Assembly: GCA_027605045.1 (NCBI GenBank)
Contig: JAQFWX010000025.1
Coordinates: forward strand, 434,001-498,000
Length of the DNA: 64,000 nucleotides
Direction: 5' to 3'
From: Phallus indusiatus
Taxonomy: Eukaryota; Basidiomycota; Agaricomycetes; Phallales; Phallaceae
Below, piece after piece: positions 12,316 through 23,800 of the stretch; within the stretch, counting starts at the first letter, position 1, and each line of letters begins with the position of its first letter. Below the pieces are notes generated by a model. It had not been told where the DNA came from. It saw nothing but the letters and a program-made list of their open reading frames with translations, and searched no databases. The translations under genes and the position numbers were made by a program.

Positions 12316-15300
12316 TCAATTTGGTGTAGCCCAAGGGTCATCGATGGGGAGTGAGTTGCCTGCTAAATTGAATGCACGAGAGGAAGATTCGAACATATTG
12401 GAAGTCAGGGTGGGGTCGGCTCTCATCGGGGAACTCTTACGGCTGAGTTCCGTGGTAAAGGCTGATTGTCCGAGAGCAATATCTTCGTCGGTTCGTACAT
12501 CGGACGGCCATGCATAATGCTGTGACTCATAAGTTCCTTTTTCAAAGTCCTCTCCACGGATATGAGAGTCGAAATCCGGTGGTGCGGCAAAGGAGATATG
12601 TTCGTTAGTATCGTTGTCGTGTTCGAATGTGATATCTTGCTCGTCAAGATCTTCGACATAATTGAAAGATAATGATCGGGAGAAGTTCTGGCTGAGATCC
12701 TGAACGTCATAATTGGAAGAGGATGCTTCTTCGGATGTCGGCAGTGTCGACGGCCACTGAGAAGTCGTCGGGGCATCTGTAGCGTTCGATTGTCTTGGTA
12801 ATTGTGGAGCAGATTCGGCGCGCTGAGAGTGGGGTGGTAAAGCAAGTGGAGTTGGAGCCGCCAGGTCAGCCTCATCCACGCCGGAATCAAAATAGACCTC
12901 ATTATTGGTTTTGCCACCTTCCTTCTCCAGCAAGTCTTGGATAGCCTTGAAATCAAAACCTGCATGAGTTGGAATAGCTGATAATGAATTACGTGAAGGC
13001 GATTCGTCCGGGGTGTTTATTTGAGTGGTGGCGTGAGGAAGCCGTTCAGGAAGATCGTCGGCACCTCCAGGTAGGTGCGAGGTTGAGGTGGATTTGCGCG
13101 GAAGGCTCAAAGATGATGGCGGTCGTTGAACATTTTGGGTCTTTTGAGGTGATTTGGTGCGAGAAAACCACCCCTTCTTTTTCGTTTCTTTTTCTTCGCG
13201 TATTACTTCACGATCACCTACCATATCCGGTTCCTATTTAAGAAGGAAATTTTGAGAATTTTTTTCTGAATTATCAGACTTTTATGTAAAACGTACCACA
13301 GGTTCGTCGAAATAATCAGCCGTAACGGGGAACCCAAGTTCATCTAAAATCAAAGGCATAAACGTGCGATAACTCATGTGGCCAGCAATTTTATCGGTGA
13401 CATTGACGTTCTCAAGTCCGGGAACGTTCTCAATAGGGCGTAGACCGGCTACAGTGTTTAGGCCACCAGTGGTGGCTCGAAATAGATAGTTAAGGACCCA
13501 ATCTGTGGTGGCATATCCATTGACGAAGCGGCCGGAAACAACTCCTCGAGCTTCTATCCAATTCCGTGTCGGTGCGGTAACTGTTGCGCCTAGTAAGAAT
13601 ACGTCTTGAACAATCCCAAAGGCCTTGTGCTTGGCTAACTCTAAAAGAGCATAAAAAATCACCCGTGCACCAAGAGAGAATCCGATCAGCATAATCGGAC
13701 GGACTCCTAAATGGCGGTTTAATAGGACGTCTGCTAAGACGCCTCCTGCTGCGCGAGCCCGGTCTAAAGCGTTGGACCAGGGATTGTCAATAAGGTAGCC
13801 TAATTTAGTAAGAACTGTAGTGACGCGTCAGATTATTTGTGTCGGTGCATAGGATACAGAAAAACATACTAATAGGCCATGTTAATGCACTCATGAGTGT
13901 TGTCATTACAGTCGCCTGAAGCACTGTAGTTCCGATTTGCGATAAAATTTCGCCGGTGAGGATCTTGATAGCGTTTCCAGTCTCGCCCATCATCTCAGGC
14001 TCCCAACGTACACTGAAGACGTCGCCAACTACCGGGTCAAGTACACTGAATGGAAGACGAACGTCATCTTGAATGCTGTTCATGAATCTACGAAGGAAAG
14101 ATAAAGTCTCAATAATGAAATACGCAAAAGCTTAACGCACCCTGGTACGGTAATAATGCAGTTTACGCGCTTATTATTATGAAGGGGTAACAGTTCAAAA
14201 GTTCGGACTTGACGCGTGCGTCTTGCCATACCCTTCACTGCGATGCCTGAACCAGTTAAAGCACCACCTGTTGTAATAAGTGCAGCTCCTCCAGCTCCTG
14301 CGAAAAAGCCGGTTGTCCCAGTTACACCAATCGTTGTGAAAGCAGCCCCCAATCCAGCTCCAATTACTGGCGCAAGAAGTCCAGCAGATAGGCCAATTAC
14401 GAGACCGCCACCTAACAATCTTAACAAATTGAGTGAGCATAAGGTAATACCACATACCTATCGTCGCCAATCCCATCATTACGTATCTTTTCTTCCTAGC
14501 AGCCTTCATACGTCCATCTATTATTTCTTGTTGCTCCATCTTCTCAACACTCTCTTGGATCTCCAGGGCATCTGTTACGCGTTTCTCAAACTTAACGACG
14601 TCCAACCATCCCAGACCCAGTTTAAATGCAACCAACTCCAGTAAAACCCGCGACCTACTATCATAAACACTGTCGGCAATCATCAAAAGAAATAGATCAC
14701 ATAACACCGTCCATCTGATATCGAGTGTGACATTTTCGTCGGTGGCAGACAAACTAGTTGACACTCCTGGCATTGCAGTAGTTGCGTGAGGTTGCATTAC
14801 ATTAGGAACAGTCTTTTGCTGTTGAGGGGCTGTGGCAGAAACTGGAGTGGTTTGGCCAGCGGAAACTTTAGGCTGGTCGACCAGAGTCTGTGTGTCTTCC
14901 TCGTCCGAATCTTCTTCGATTCTACTTAATTGTTCCGCTTCCGCTTTCTGGGCTTCTGCTGGATCATATTCGGGATTTGCGACAGTATGAGTGGTCATAA
15001 GAGAAGGAACAAGATCTTCAGCGAGAACACCATGTTCCGCCAGACTTTCTATCATTTTTTGTTCTATAGCCCCACAGAGTTTAATTCATTAAATCATTAT
15101 TTACCACAGTAAGATACGCACCAGGTGTTGCTAGCTCCATATGATAATAAAGTCTGCCTAAGATTTTCAGCCCCCATAGTTCGAGGCTGAGAATAGCCGG
15201 TTTTAGCTCCTTGGCCCTGAGTGCTTTCAGGCGATCCGTCATCTCTCTAATTGCCAGCGCACATAGAGCAACATAGGCTATGCGTTGGGCTTCCGTTAGA

Positions 15301-15686
15301 AGGGTCTTCGTAGCCTGCATCTGGCTCAAAGGAGTCATCGCTTTATCCTCGTCGAATAAGTACTTGGTCCGTAAATGGACTTCTTCAGTGTCGTCGTCTT
15401 CGTCAAGTCGAATTCGAGTATATTCATCCTCATTCTGATCCAGTTTCGACCTCCACTCATTCCCATGGTCATCAAAATCTATCAGGTTTCCAGTAGCGTT
15501 TTTGGAAGTGTTCTTGACTGGAGCAACATATTTATACTTCTTCTGGTCCTCTTCGTCTAAACCATTTGCGAAATCGTCTTGCCTGACAATAGGCATATCT
15601 TCCCAGCCATCTTCATCGTCGTCAAGAATAGAAAAGTTAGATTTTGAGGTAGAATTTTGAGGACTCTTCAAAGTATTTGATGGCAT
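12316..15686 (-). CDS. MIL1: DUF726 alpha/beta-hydrolase membrane protein (MIL1/TMCO4-like)
   Basis: Matches the DUF726 family, whose yeast member Mil1 (YFL034W) interacts with AP-1 adaptin and whose animal member is TMCO4. Six exons join in frame from the ATG at 15686. The N-terminus is acidic (DDDEDGWEDMPIV). Helical segments precede a glycine-rich hydrophobic core (GGGLVIGLSAGLLAPVIGAG, VTGTTGFFAGAGGAAL), typical of this family. The hydrolase part follows, with the nucleophile elbow GFSLGARV (G-x-S-x-G) and LLGATVTAPTRNW. A disordered, Ser/Pro-rich tail of about 300 residues ends WATPN. The catalytic Ser is present, so enzymatic activity is possible, but the substrate is unknown. It likely acts at Golgi/endosomal membranes by analogy with Mil1. 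Its start lies only 34 bases from the SRP14 start on the opposite strand. Confidence 0.85.
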
Positions 15687-15720
15687 GGGCAACGAAATGA
15701 ACCATACACTTCGCGCGCTT
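15687..15720. promoter_or_regulatory. 34-bp divergent start-to-start gap (MIL1 / SRP14)
   Basis: Only 34 bases separate the chosen ATG of the minus-strand DUF726 gene from the ATG of the plus-strand SRP14 gene. Both 5' untranslated regions must therefore overlap the neighbouring coding exon, or one start lies further downstream than I chose. The gap contains GCGCGC but no TATA element. Confidence 0.5.
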
Positions 15721-16457
15721 ATGTCATTTCCGGCTAGTTTGTCATTTCTGAAGTCACTGCCCCAAATCATCCATGCAGCTAGTCGACAACGATACAGTAA
15801 GTGTATCCCACAAACCTTGAACATTTTACTGTATTTAATTATTGTCTAAAGTTCATTACCAAACTAACAGAGCTCTTCTCTAGTAAGAAGGGGAAAGGTA
15901 CTGTTTGGCTAACTCATAAGCGATGTGCGTGTGCCCATTTCTGAAGCTCGTTCTCGTCGTTCAAAAGAGGTCAATTTTTACATTTAACAGATACATATGA
16001 TGGAGAGGATGTTACAATGGCACCCAACTCGCAAGAGGAAGACGATAAAGAATACCCCTGCTTAATACGAGCTACTGACGGAAAAAAGATCGAATTCTCA
16101 ACACATGTACGTCCATCTTTACTTTCGGGATACCATCATGGATCGGTTCAAATCAGATGCTCATTTTGATAGGTACAACCTGGAGACTTGGACAGATTCC
16201 ATTCTTTATATGGTGCACTACTAAAATCATCGATGTCGACCTTGCGAAAGAGAGACAAGAAACGAGAAAAATTGCGGGCAGAACAATTGAGTGCGAAAAG
16301 ACGAAAATTGACTGATCCAATCACTGTTCATGGACCTAAACGTGGAAATGGACGCAGGAAACGCCAACGATTGGTGAAAAAGGCTCTAAGACAAGAAGAA
16401 GCTCGAAAAAAGACTGCACAAAAAGAGCAGGCAAAAACAAAACAAGACGGGTCATAG
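15721..16457 (+). CDS. SRP14: Signal recognition particle subunit SRP14
   Basis: Component of the SRP Alu domain, which slows translation of secretory proteins during targeting to the ER. Four exons (15721-15796, 15871-15924, 15991-16106, 16173-16457) give 176 residues. Family hallmarks are GKGTVWLTHKRYTYDGED, the conserved strand CLIRATDGKKIEFSTHV, the helix DLDRFHSLYGALLKSSMSTLRKRDKK, and a strongly basic Lys/Arg-rich C-terminal tail. The start at 15721 (MSFPASLSFLKSLPQII) gives the expected helix before the first intron. An in-frame ATG 24 bases earlier is possible. The gene diverges from the MIL1-like gene with almost no room between the two starts. Confidence 0.88.
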
Positions 16458-16927
16458 GGCTACGAATGGCTTCCCCAGGCTTTTAGGTTCAGAAATGGAA
16501 CCGAAGGTGCATAAATTGGAGGAATCAGTGTGGAATTCTGACGTCAGTTTCGAATATTACCCAAAATCCATACCTCGAAACTGAGAACCATGCCGTGCAA
16601 CAAGGGGAAAAATATTCTGCCGAAGCAAAGAAGACTTGCGTGTATGAAATATAATATAATATAATATTATAATCTCATCGACATGAGCTCTGGTAGCTCA
16701 AATTATTCTTTGTCTGAGTGTGACATTATGCGACTAGTGTCGATTTGGATTATGACGGAGGCATTCTAGACTCTGTCTTCATTTCTTGATGAAGTCATCG
16801 TGATTTTGCCGTCCCACCGACTTTCCGCTGGTCACACACCAATTTTTGAAACAATTATTTAGTCTCATCAAGAGGTTATTTCTTTTTCAAACAGGAGCTG
16901 ATTCGGCCCTCTGTGAAGCACCAGACG
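16458..16927. other. Intergenic with AT microsatellite
   Basis: About 470 bases between SRP14 and the F-box gene, both on the plus strand. A run of AATAT repeats lies at about 16650-16672. The last 100 bases before the ATG are the likely promoter and 5' leader. No gene is seen. Confidence 0.45.
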
Positions 16928-18829
16928 ATGTTGGATGTGCTGCCCCCAGAAATTATCCTCTTGATCCTCTGCTATCTGCCGATTCAACAACTGCAACGTC
17001 TAAGCAGTGTTTCGAAGCCGTGGCGCTGTTTCATAGACGTCAACAAAGAAGATATATTCCACGCTGCGGCTATCCTACATGGTTTCATACCACCTCAAAC
17101 CAAAACCATTGACAGTGCTCCGGTACCCAAAAAATGGTCAGAAGATATCCATACCTGGAGCGAACTTTGTATGTTCGTTTACTAAATCAAACATAGGCTG
17201 TAGAGTTTTACAGCAAAATGTGATCAGGTCATAAATTTTATAAAACGCATCTTCGCTGGGAAGGCCAAGAATCCAGTTATTCATCTCATGTGGGCACAGC
17301 TGGCAAAGCTGTTTGGCGTTTCAAGATCGATGAAGAGCAGGAAACCGTCATCACCACACATTTTGATGGAGGACTTCGCGTCGCTCCTATTGAGAGCTCC
17401 GGCTCGGACATGCTTTGGCTCCTTCCCCATGTAAGGATGCCTCCTCCTTCTCGAATCCCATGTCAACCAACTCATTCGCCCCGTTTAGTCAGAGGTAAAT
17501 GGATATGCTCATGTCGAATTCACAGACGGATTTGTCGTCTTCACTCGTCGAGGCGAAATCGTCGACGTATGGCGGAGGAAGCGAGATGTCAAACATCTCA
17601 CTTCTCGTCCGTCAACGCTGTATAATGACTTTGTCCAGCTGCGAGCTCGCAGGACCGCTTGGCAGTCTGATTCGTCAGTTCTCCAAGATGACCGAGGAGC
17701 ATTTGTACCTTGGACGGTCATTTCACCCCCTAATTCCACTCGCGCCTTGCGCGCTGTTCATTCTAAGCTCTTGTTGGCCTCCCAAGTAGCTGGCGAGGCT
17801 TATTTATACGATTTAGTGACCGGGAAGCTCATTCAATCCATTCAATTTCGCACACGAGAAGATCCGGTGGTTGACGTTAATTATGTCGATTTTAGCCAAC
17901 GTCATGCATTTATATGCACTCATAGCGACGTCCTCATTTTCCCCTTGGACCCTTCTGATACGTCTACATTGTTGCGATTTCCGACTGGTGTTGCAGGAAT
18001 TAGTGAGGTTTTCCTTAAAGCAACGTACTGTTTAAAATACTCAGACACCGGTAATCCAATCTATGCAACCAACGCTGAGGATCAAACATCTCTTTTGATG
18101 CAATGCGTCGTAGCCAAAGAGGCCCCTTCTGATTCCGGAATTTGGCATTGCAATGCTGGTAAGTCCTTATGATCGACCAAACCATAAATTCGAATTTTTG
18201 ATTTGTCCCAGTGCATGTCTCTCCTTGTGGATCGCATTTTGTCGCGGCGGACGCAGCAGGTAATATATGCATCGTCCGCGATTTTGAACGGGCTTTACGA
18301 AACGGAACTCCTTTACGGGATAATATAACCATCGTCAACGTGGGATATCCCATAATGTATTTGGCATATGATGATGACCACAGAATAGCTGTTTACGTTG
18401 ATGTAGGTTTTTCTCCATCTTTCTGTAAGTGTGCTGTGAAAGACTTAAAACCTTTTTTAAGGACCGTGGAGTGTTTGTTTTGCCCCATATTATCAATGTT
18501 ACAGTTCCTATAAAAACTTGTACAATGGAACCTACTCGCTCGGAGGACATGGTCGTTTTACATGTTCAGCAGAATCTTTATTCCGGCCTTGTTCAGTTAT
18601 GCTCTTGCCTGCAGCTCACCAAATCGGAGTTATGGTATTCCTGGACTAGAATGCATACCAGACCAGGTCAGACCCAAGCTTGCTTTTTTTCCCTGTTATA
18701 TCTCATTCATATTCTATTTTAGAACTTGGAATTGCTAATAATGTACTCCGTCGAATTGACTTTTCACAGCCTTCTGAACCGCCACCCAGGCGTTCGCCGT
18801 ATACTGACCCCATGATGGAAGTGAGCTGA
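16928..18829 (+). CDS. F-box protein with beta-propeller-like C-terminus
   Basis: The N-terminus MLDVLPPEIILLILCYLPIQ followed by LQRLSSVSKPWRCFIDV is a clear F-box, the part that docks onto Skp1 in SCF ubiquitin ligases. After two introns the frame continues through about 450 residues of alternating short strands (VWRFKIDEEQETVITTHFDG, GYAHVEFTDGFVVFTRRGEI, AYLYDLVTGKLIQSIQF, VSPCGSHFVAADAAGNICIV). That pattern suggests a degenerate WD-like propeller used to capture substrates. It ends RRSPYTDPMMEVS. Exons join in frame at gtaagg/tttag near 17430-17490 and in two or three later introns. The substrate is unknown. An extra upstream exon cannot be excluded. The F-box is sure; the propeller is an inference from strand pattern. 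Confidence 0.72.
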
Positions 18830-19188
18830 CAGATGCAGGCGGAAACCGTCGATACTCGACTTTTCTCTTGGTTGAGCCCGATTGTTTGACGTAGCTTCAT
18901 TCATGGGGAAACTCGTGTCATTTGGTACAATTGCAACCTATCATATTCTTAGGGTTTTTCCTACTCGTTATATTTATGCGAATTATCTGTATCTGGGTGT
19001 ATCTTATTTACAAGGGTTGTAGTTGCATAAAAGATTTAATGGATGACTGTAATATTGTTTATCTTCACATAATGGTTCAGATTCAATGGATTTTGACTCG
19101 TCACAGTGACTATCATCCGACATCAGTGCTGTCATCTTTCCGACCAATCAACCCATATCAAAATCGAGCACATTACCCACAATCCTCA
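18830..19188. other. Intergenic
   Basis: About 360 bases between the F-box gene and the kinase, both plus strand. It contains a frame that could extend the kinase N-terminus upstream to an ATG at about 19072. Otherwise nothing is seen. Confidence 0.4.
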
Positions 19189-20764
19189 ATGAATGTAATG
19201 CTCTGGCAGTAACCTATAATGGTAGACTGACTAGTAAAGTAGAAGTCTGGCTCAAGCAATCGAAATTGGCAAAGATTGGCCAACGGAATTCACGCTGTCG
19301 TTTGGCGTGCTCGTGTTCCAAAAGGACTGACTGGAAGTGATAATCAGCCCTCGGACTTGCCATTAGATCCCCTGAATGATTTGGACAACTGGGTAGCAAT
19401 TAAAGTGGTGCATGAACGGTGTTTACCTCCCCATGATATTCAACGCGAAGTCGCCGTTTTGCGTCGTATTTCGCACAGAAATGTATGGTCCATTAATTTA
19501 ATCATTCACTCCATCGTTTATCGACATATTTTAATAGATAATAGAAATGTTGAAATTCGAACAAGGAGGTGTGGAGGCACCGTATGCATTGTATATGCCT
19601 TTAATTCCACTTTCTCTCGTCATCCTTCTATCTTCGCCCCTGTACACGCCGGAACCTTACGATGGAACATATTCCCCTTTTGCACGTCCCGTTCTTTCGA
19701 TAACAAACGACATTAATCCATATGAGATTGTGACAAAATCGATCATCTATCAATTACTCTTGGCTGTGGGTTACCTCCATTCTTTGGACCCTCCGATCTC
19801 CCATAGAGATCTGAACCCAAGCAATGTTCTTATCAACCATTATGGAGTAGTGAAATTAATTGACTTTGGGATAGCATGGGATCAGCCTATTACTCAAAGG
19901 GTAGCGACGAAACCCCTCAAGGCTAATGTGCTGACCAGTGACTGGCGCGAAACCCCAGAAGATATGTGTTCTCAGGTCTCCACAGGGTATGCCACCAATC
20001 AAATACGGTCATTTTCTCGATTTTGAATTCACACCAATCTCTAGACCGTATAGAGCTCCGGAGCTCTTATTCTCCCCGCCCGTATATTCAGCGACAGCAA
20101 TAGATTGCTGGAGTCTCGGGGCAACCATTGCGCAATTCTTCACAGCAGTCCAGCTTATACCCTCCTCTATTTCGGAGTCCTCTCCATGCATATTTCCAGA
20201 TGAGGACGAGGTTCTACCTCCTTTCATCATATCCTCGTCACTGAAAGTCAATATCGATTACAGGGCGAGGTGGAGTAGATGCACTCTATTTGACGGAGAG
20301 CGAGGTGAACTGGGTTTAGCATGGAGTATCTTCCGATTGAGAGGTACGCCTAATGATGAAACATGGCCAGTGAGCAATTTTTATTTCAAATCTATTTTGT
20401 TTTTTTGACACGTTCTTCCGATTATCAGTCTTTCAGCTCGCTTCCAGATGTGGACAAAGTCCAATTTCGAGAGGCCGAGGCTCGACCGTTGACCAGTTTA
20501 CTGCCTAATTTACCTTCATCAAATAAATCGAGGCAATCATTGTTGACTCTTATTGATAAATTTCTGGTATACGAGCCGTCTGCAAGACTTTCTCCGGTAG
20601 CGGCCTTGGCAGACTCTTACTTTCACGACGAGCTTCTTCTTCCCTCAATGTGTATAGACGAAACTCAACCCTATTCAAGTACAACATGGAATAACAAAAG
20701 TCTAGCTCAATGGATAGAACCCGCACTGAAACGCGAGGGAAGTCGTCTTGTTCGAATGGAATGA
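19189..20764 (+). CDS. CDK/CAK-like serine-threonine kinase
   Basis: A CMGC-type kinase most like the fungal CDK-activating kinases (Cak1/Csk1 type). Visible kinase features in order: a glycine-loop-like start (RLANGIHAVVWRAR), the beta-3 lysine in WVAIKVVHER, the alpha-C stretch DIQREVAVLRRISH, the catalytic loop HRDLNPSNVLI, the DFG motif in KLIDFGIAWD, the APE motif in YRAPELLFSPP, and the F-helix DCWSLGATIAQFF. The loop is unusual: the Lys of HRDLKPxN is replaced by Asn. Two inserts, between DFG and APE and after the F-helix, make the lobe larger than a plain CDK. Introns lie near 19482, 19990 and 20370. The start is uncertain: MNKSGSSNRNWQ is chosen, but an upstream in-frame ATG at about 19072 is possible. 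A CAK role is inferred from pattern only. Confidence 0.75.
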
Positions 20765-20874
20765 GGTTTTGTAGTACAAGTTTATTTCACTGTTACAGCA
20801 GGGTAGAAAGTGAGCACACGCCATCCAAAATTACAATATAAATTCGTTCAATAAGTACGGTATTTAAATTACGC

Positions 20875-23800
20875 TCACACGCGAATTTGTGTAGGAGCGG
20901 GAACTAATGTATGATTATCAATGGCAATACCTAAGAACTCGTGTGAGCAATCGTCGTAATAGCGTTGGGGTAATTATACATACTTCGAGTTTGATTCGAG
21001 GTCTTATAGATACCGATGAGCCTATGGCTTAGCTCGAACATGTCATTTCTGCATCATGGTTGAGCTATATTATGGCGGTCAATGAACACAAATTGCTGAC
21101 CTTAATGAGATGATGATAAACTGAGCGTTCTTCGTACGATCCTTAATATAATTTGCAACAATAGAGACGTTACGGAAGTCCAGAGCCGCGTCGATCTCAT
21201 CCATAAAGTACAATGGTGTTGGCTGGACAAAAAATTAATGTTTCTTTAGAAACAGATAGGACGGTGGCTTACTTTGAAAACGTGAAGCGCAAATACTAGG
21301 GCCAATGAGCTAAGAGTCTTTTCAAGGATAACACGTTAGTATTCAACAATAGTTAAATCATCTGTCGCTGACCTTTTCCCCACCCGACAGATTTGAAATA
21401 TTCTTCCAACTTTTCTTTGGGGGCATTACGCTGAATATAATTCCTTCAGAAAAGGGTCCATGCTATCAACTAGTTCCAATTCAGCATTTCCGCCCAAAGT
21501 GATCATCTGCCCATATTGTAAGCCAAATAACTAGAGCATGCGAGAACTCCAAACCATACCTGGTACATCTCCTTTAACTTGGCTGAAATGATATTAAATC
21601 CGTGCATAAACTCTTCGAGACGCGCTTTTCGTAGTTCGTCATATTGTTTTTTGGCAGCATCCCGGCTGGTCGTAACCTTATCCAAATCTTGGGCACGGTC
21701 AAGGAATTCAGCTTCTCGTTTCCTGTACTCTTTCAGAACACCCAAATTGGGTTGAAGATTTTTCAATTGTTCTATGTGTGGACTTGAGATCAATAAGGCG
21801 GAAAAAACAAGTACGCAAAGATGAGCTTTTACCTTCTAAGAGGGTAGCATCACCCAGTAAGCCTTTCTTGGTGAATGCTTGCAACTCCTCGATACTATAA
21901 ACATGCAACTCTGTCGATGAACGGGCTGAGATATTTGGATCATGTGCTTCTGATTTGACGGGATTGTCCTCTGACTGGTCATTTTCTGTAGTAGGTCTTG
22001 TGGGTTCCTCCTCCTCATCGCTAGCAGTACGCTTCATTAGTACCAACATATAAATAAACGAAACCATCGATTACTTACTCCAGATCAATTTCCTCAAGCT
22101 TAAGCTTGTCGTGCTTTTCCTGCCAATGCATGATCGCTCTATCATTTTCAGCACTCTCTTTCTTAACGTCTTCAAGGATCTGTTTATACTCGACCTAACG
22201 GAATAATCAATGCCAGTGCAAAGTCGCAATCAAGTTCTGCAACGTACTTCCTTTTTCCTGAACTCCTGTATTCCTTGAGTTTTCTCATCCAGATCCGCTT
22301 TAATCCCTTGAAGGTCCTCTTTAGCGTTCTCTTCAGCTGATTGGGCGGCCTCGACTTTGGTATGAATATCATCTAAGATACTTTTACACGCAGTCAGTTG
22401 TTTCTCGAGGGCTTCCAGTTCATCGTCCGTTTCTTTCAAGAGGGCATTGTTAGTGGTGATCAACCCCTCGTACTTCTTTATATCTTTCTCCGCTTTGTTT
22501 TTAGCAACCTCAGCTTTGGTGATCTCCTCATTGGCGAGGTTAAGATACAGCTTGACACTTTCGACTTTGGATTTCTGTGATATAAGCTTGGAACCACCAA
22601 CATCGAGGATTTTATTTTCCAGTTCCTGAATGGCGCTAATGATTCCAGCTGTTTTATCTCGCAAGCGTTCTAATTCAGCTGTCGAAGAGGCAATTTCTTT
22701 TTTGAGAGCAGATATTCGGGCGACATCGTCTTTATTTGGTTTACACTGTGACCTATATCGTAGTTGATCTGAAAACAGTGACTGTGATCTAGCAGGACCA
22801 GAACGTACCTGAGGTTCTCCAATCGTTTTGAAGCTTCATTAATCTGTTGAGAATATGTTTGCACGTCAAGTTCCAGCTTCTTAATGTCCATTTCGAGCTG
22901 GGGCAGTTGTCGGGAAAAATCATCTCCAGCAAGCTCTGCGTGAGCTAATTCTTTAACAGAGACCTCGAGTTGCTGAGTATAAGTTTCGAGCTCCTTTTCG
23001 TATCGTTTCATGACTTCAGGAGCAACGGCCTCAGGGGCCAGTTTGGAGCTCATAGCACCTCTGGACACCCTAGTTCCACCGCCAGACATTGTTCCCGAAG
23101 TATCAATTACTTGCCCAGCGAGTGTCACGACCCGCCATCGTTTTTGGCCTCCAAAAGCAATTCGATTAGCCTGCTCAAGATCATTGGCTACCAACGTGTT
23201 CCCGACTCCTTTGTAAAAAGCTGGAGCAAAGCGTGGCTCTCTAGGTTTGATCAAGTCGAATAATCTAGGGACGTTTTCCGGCGTTGGAACAGGCTCCATG
23301 CCATGGGACGATAGCTTCTCCAAGATCATAATATTGGCCCGTCCAACGTTCTGTTTACGCAAGTATTCGATACATGCTTGCCCTTGCTCAACTTGATCAA
23401 CAACCATGTGGTTCATGGAAGGACAAGCTGTGGAGACCGCAACGTCATATTTATCAGGAATCGTTCCTAAACCTCCCAACCGACCCTATAAAGGAAAAGG
23501 AAAACAGTATCAATGAAACTGTAACCTCAGATACAAAGAAGATTCACGTGAAAACCAGTGATTCTGCCGCTATTCTTCAAACGAGTGAGACAATCCAAAA
23601 CATTGCCCTGCGACGTATTTGCCGCATGAGATGTTCTGGCTTCAGTTACTTTCTGTTGACATCCACTAGCCTTCTCGCGAAGGGACTGAACGCGTGCACG
23701 AAGTTCCTTGGTGTCAACGTCAGCTCAAGAGACTTTTTTCCAGTTTAAAATACCGAATACAAACCTTGATCGATGCTTCATTCTTTTGAGAATTTCCAGA

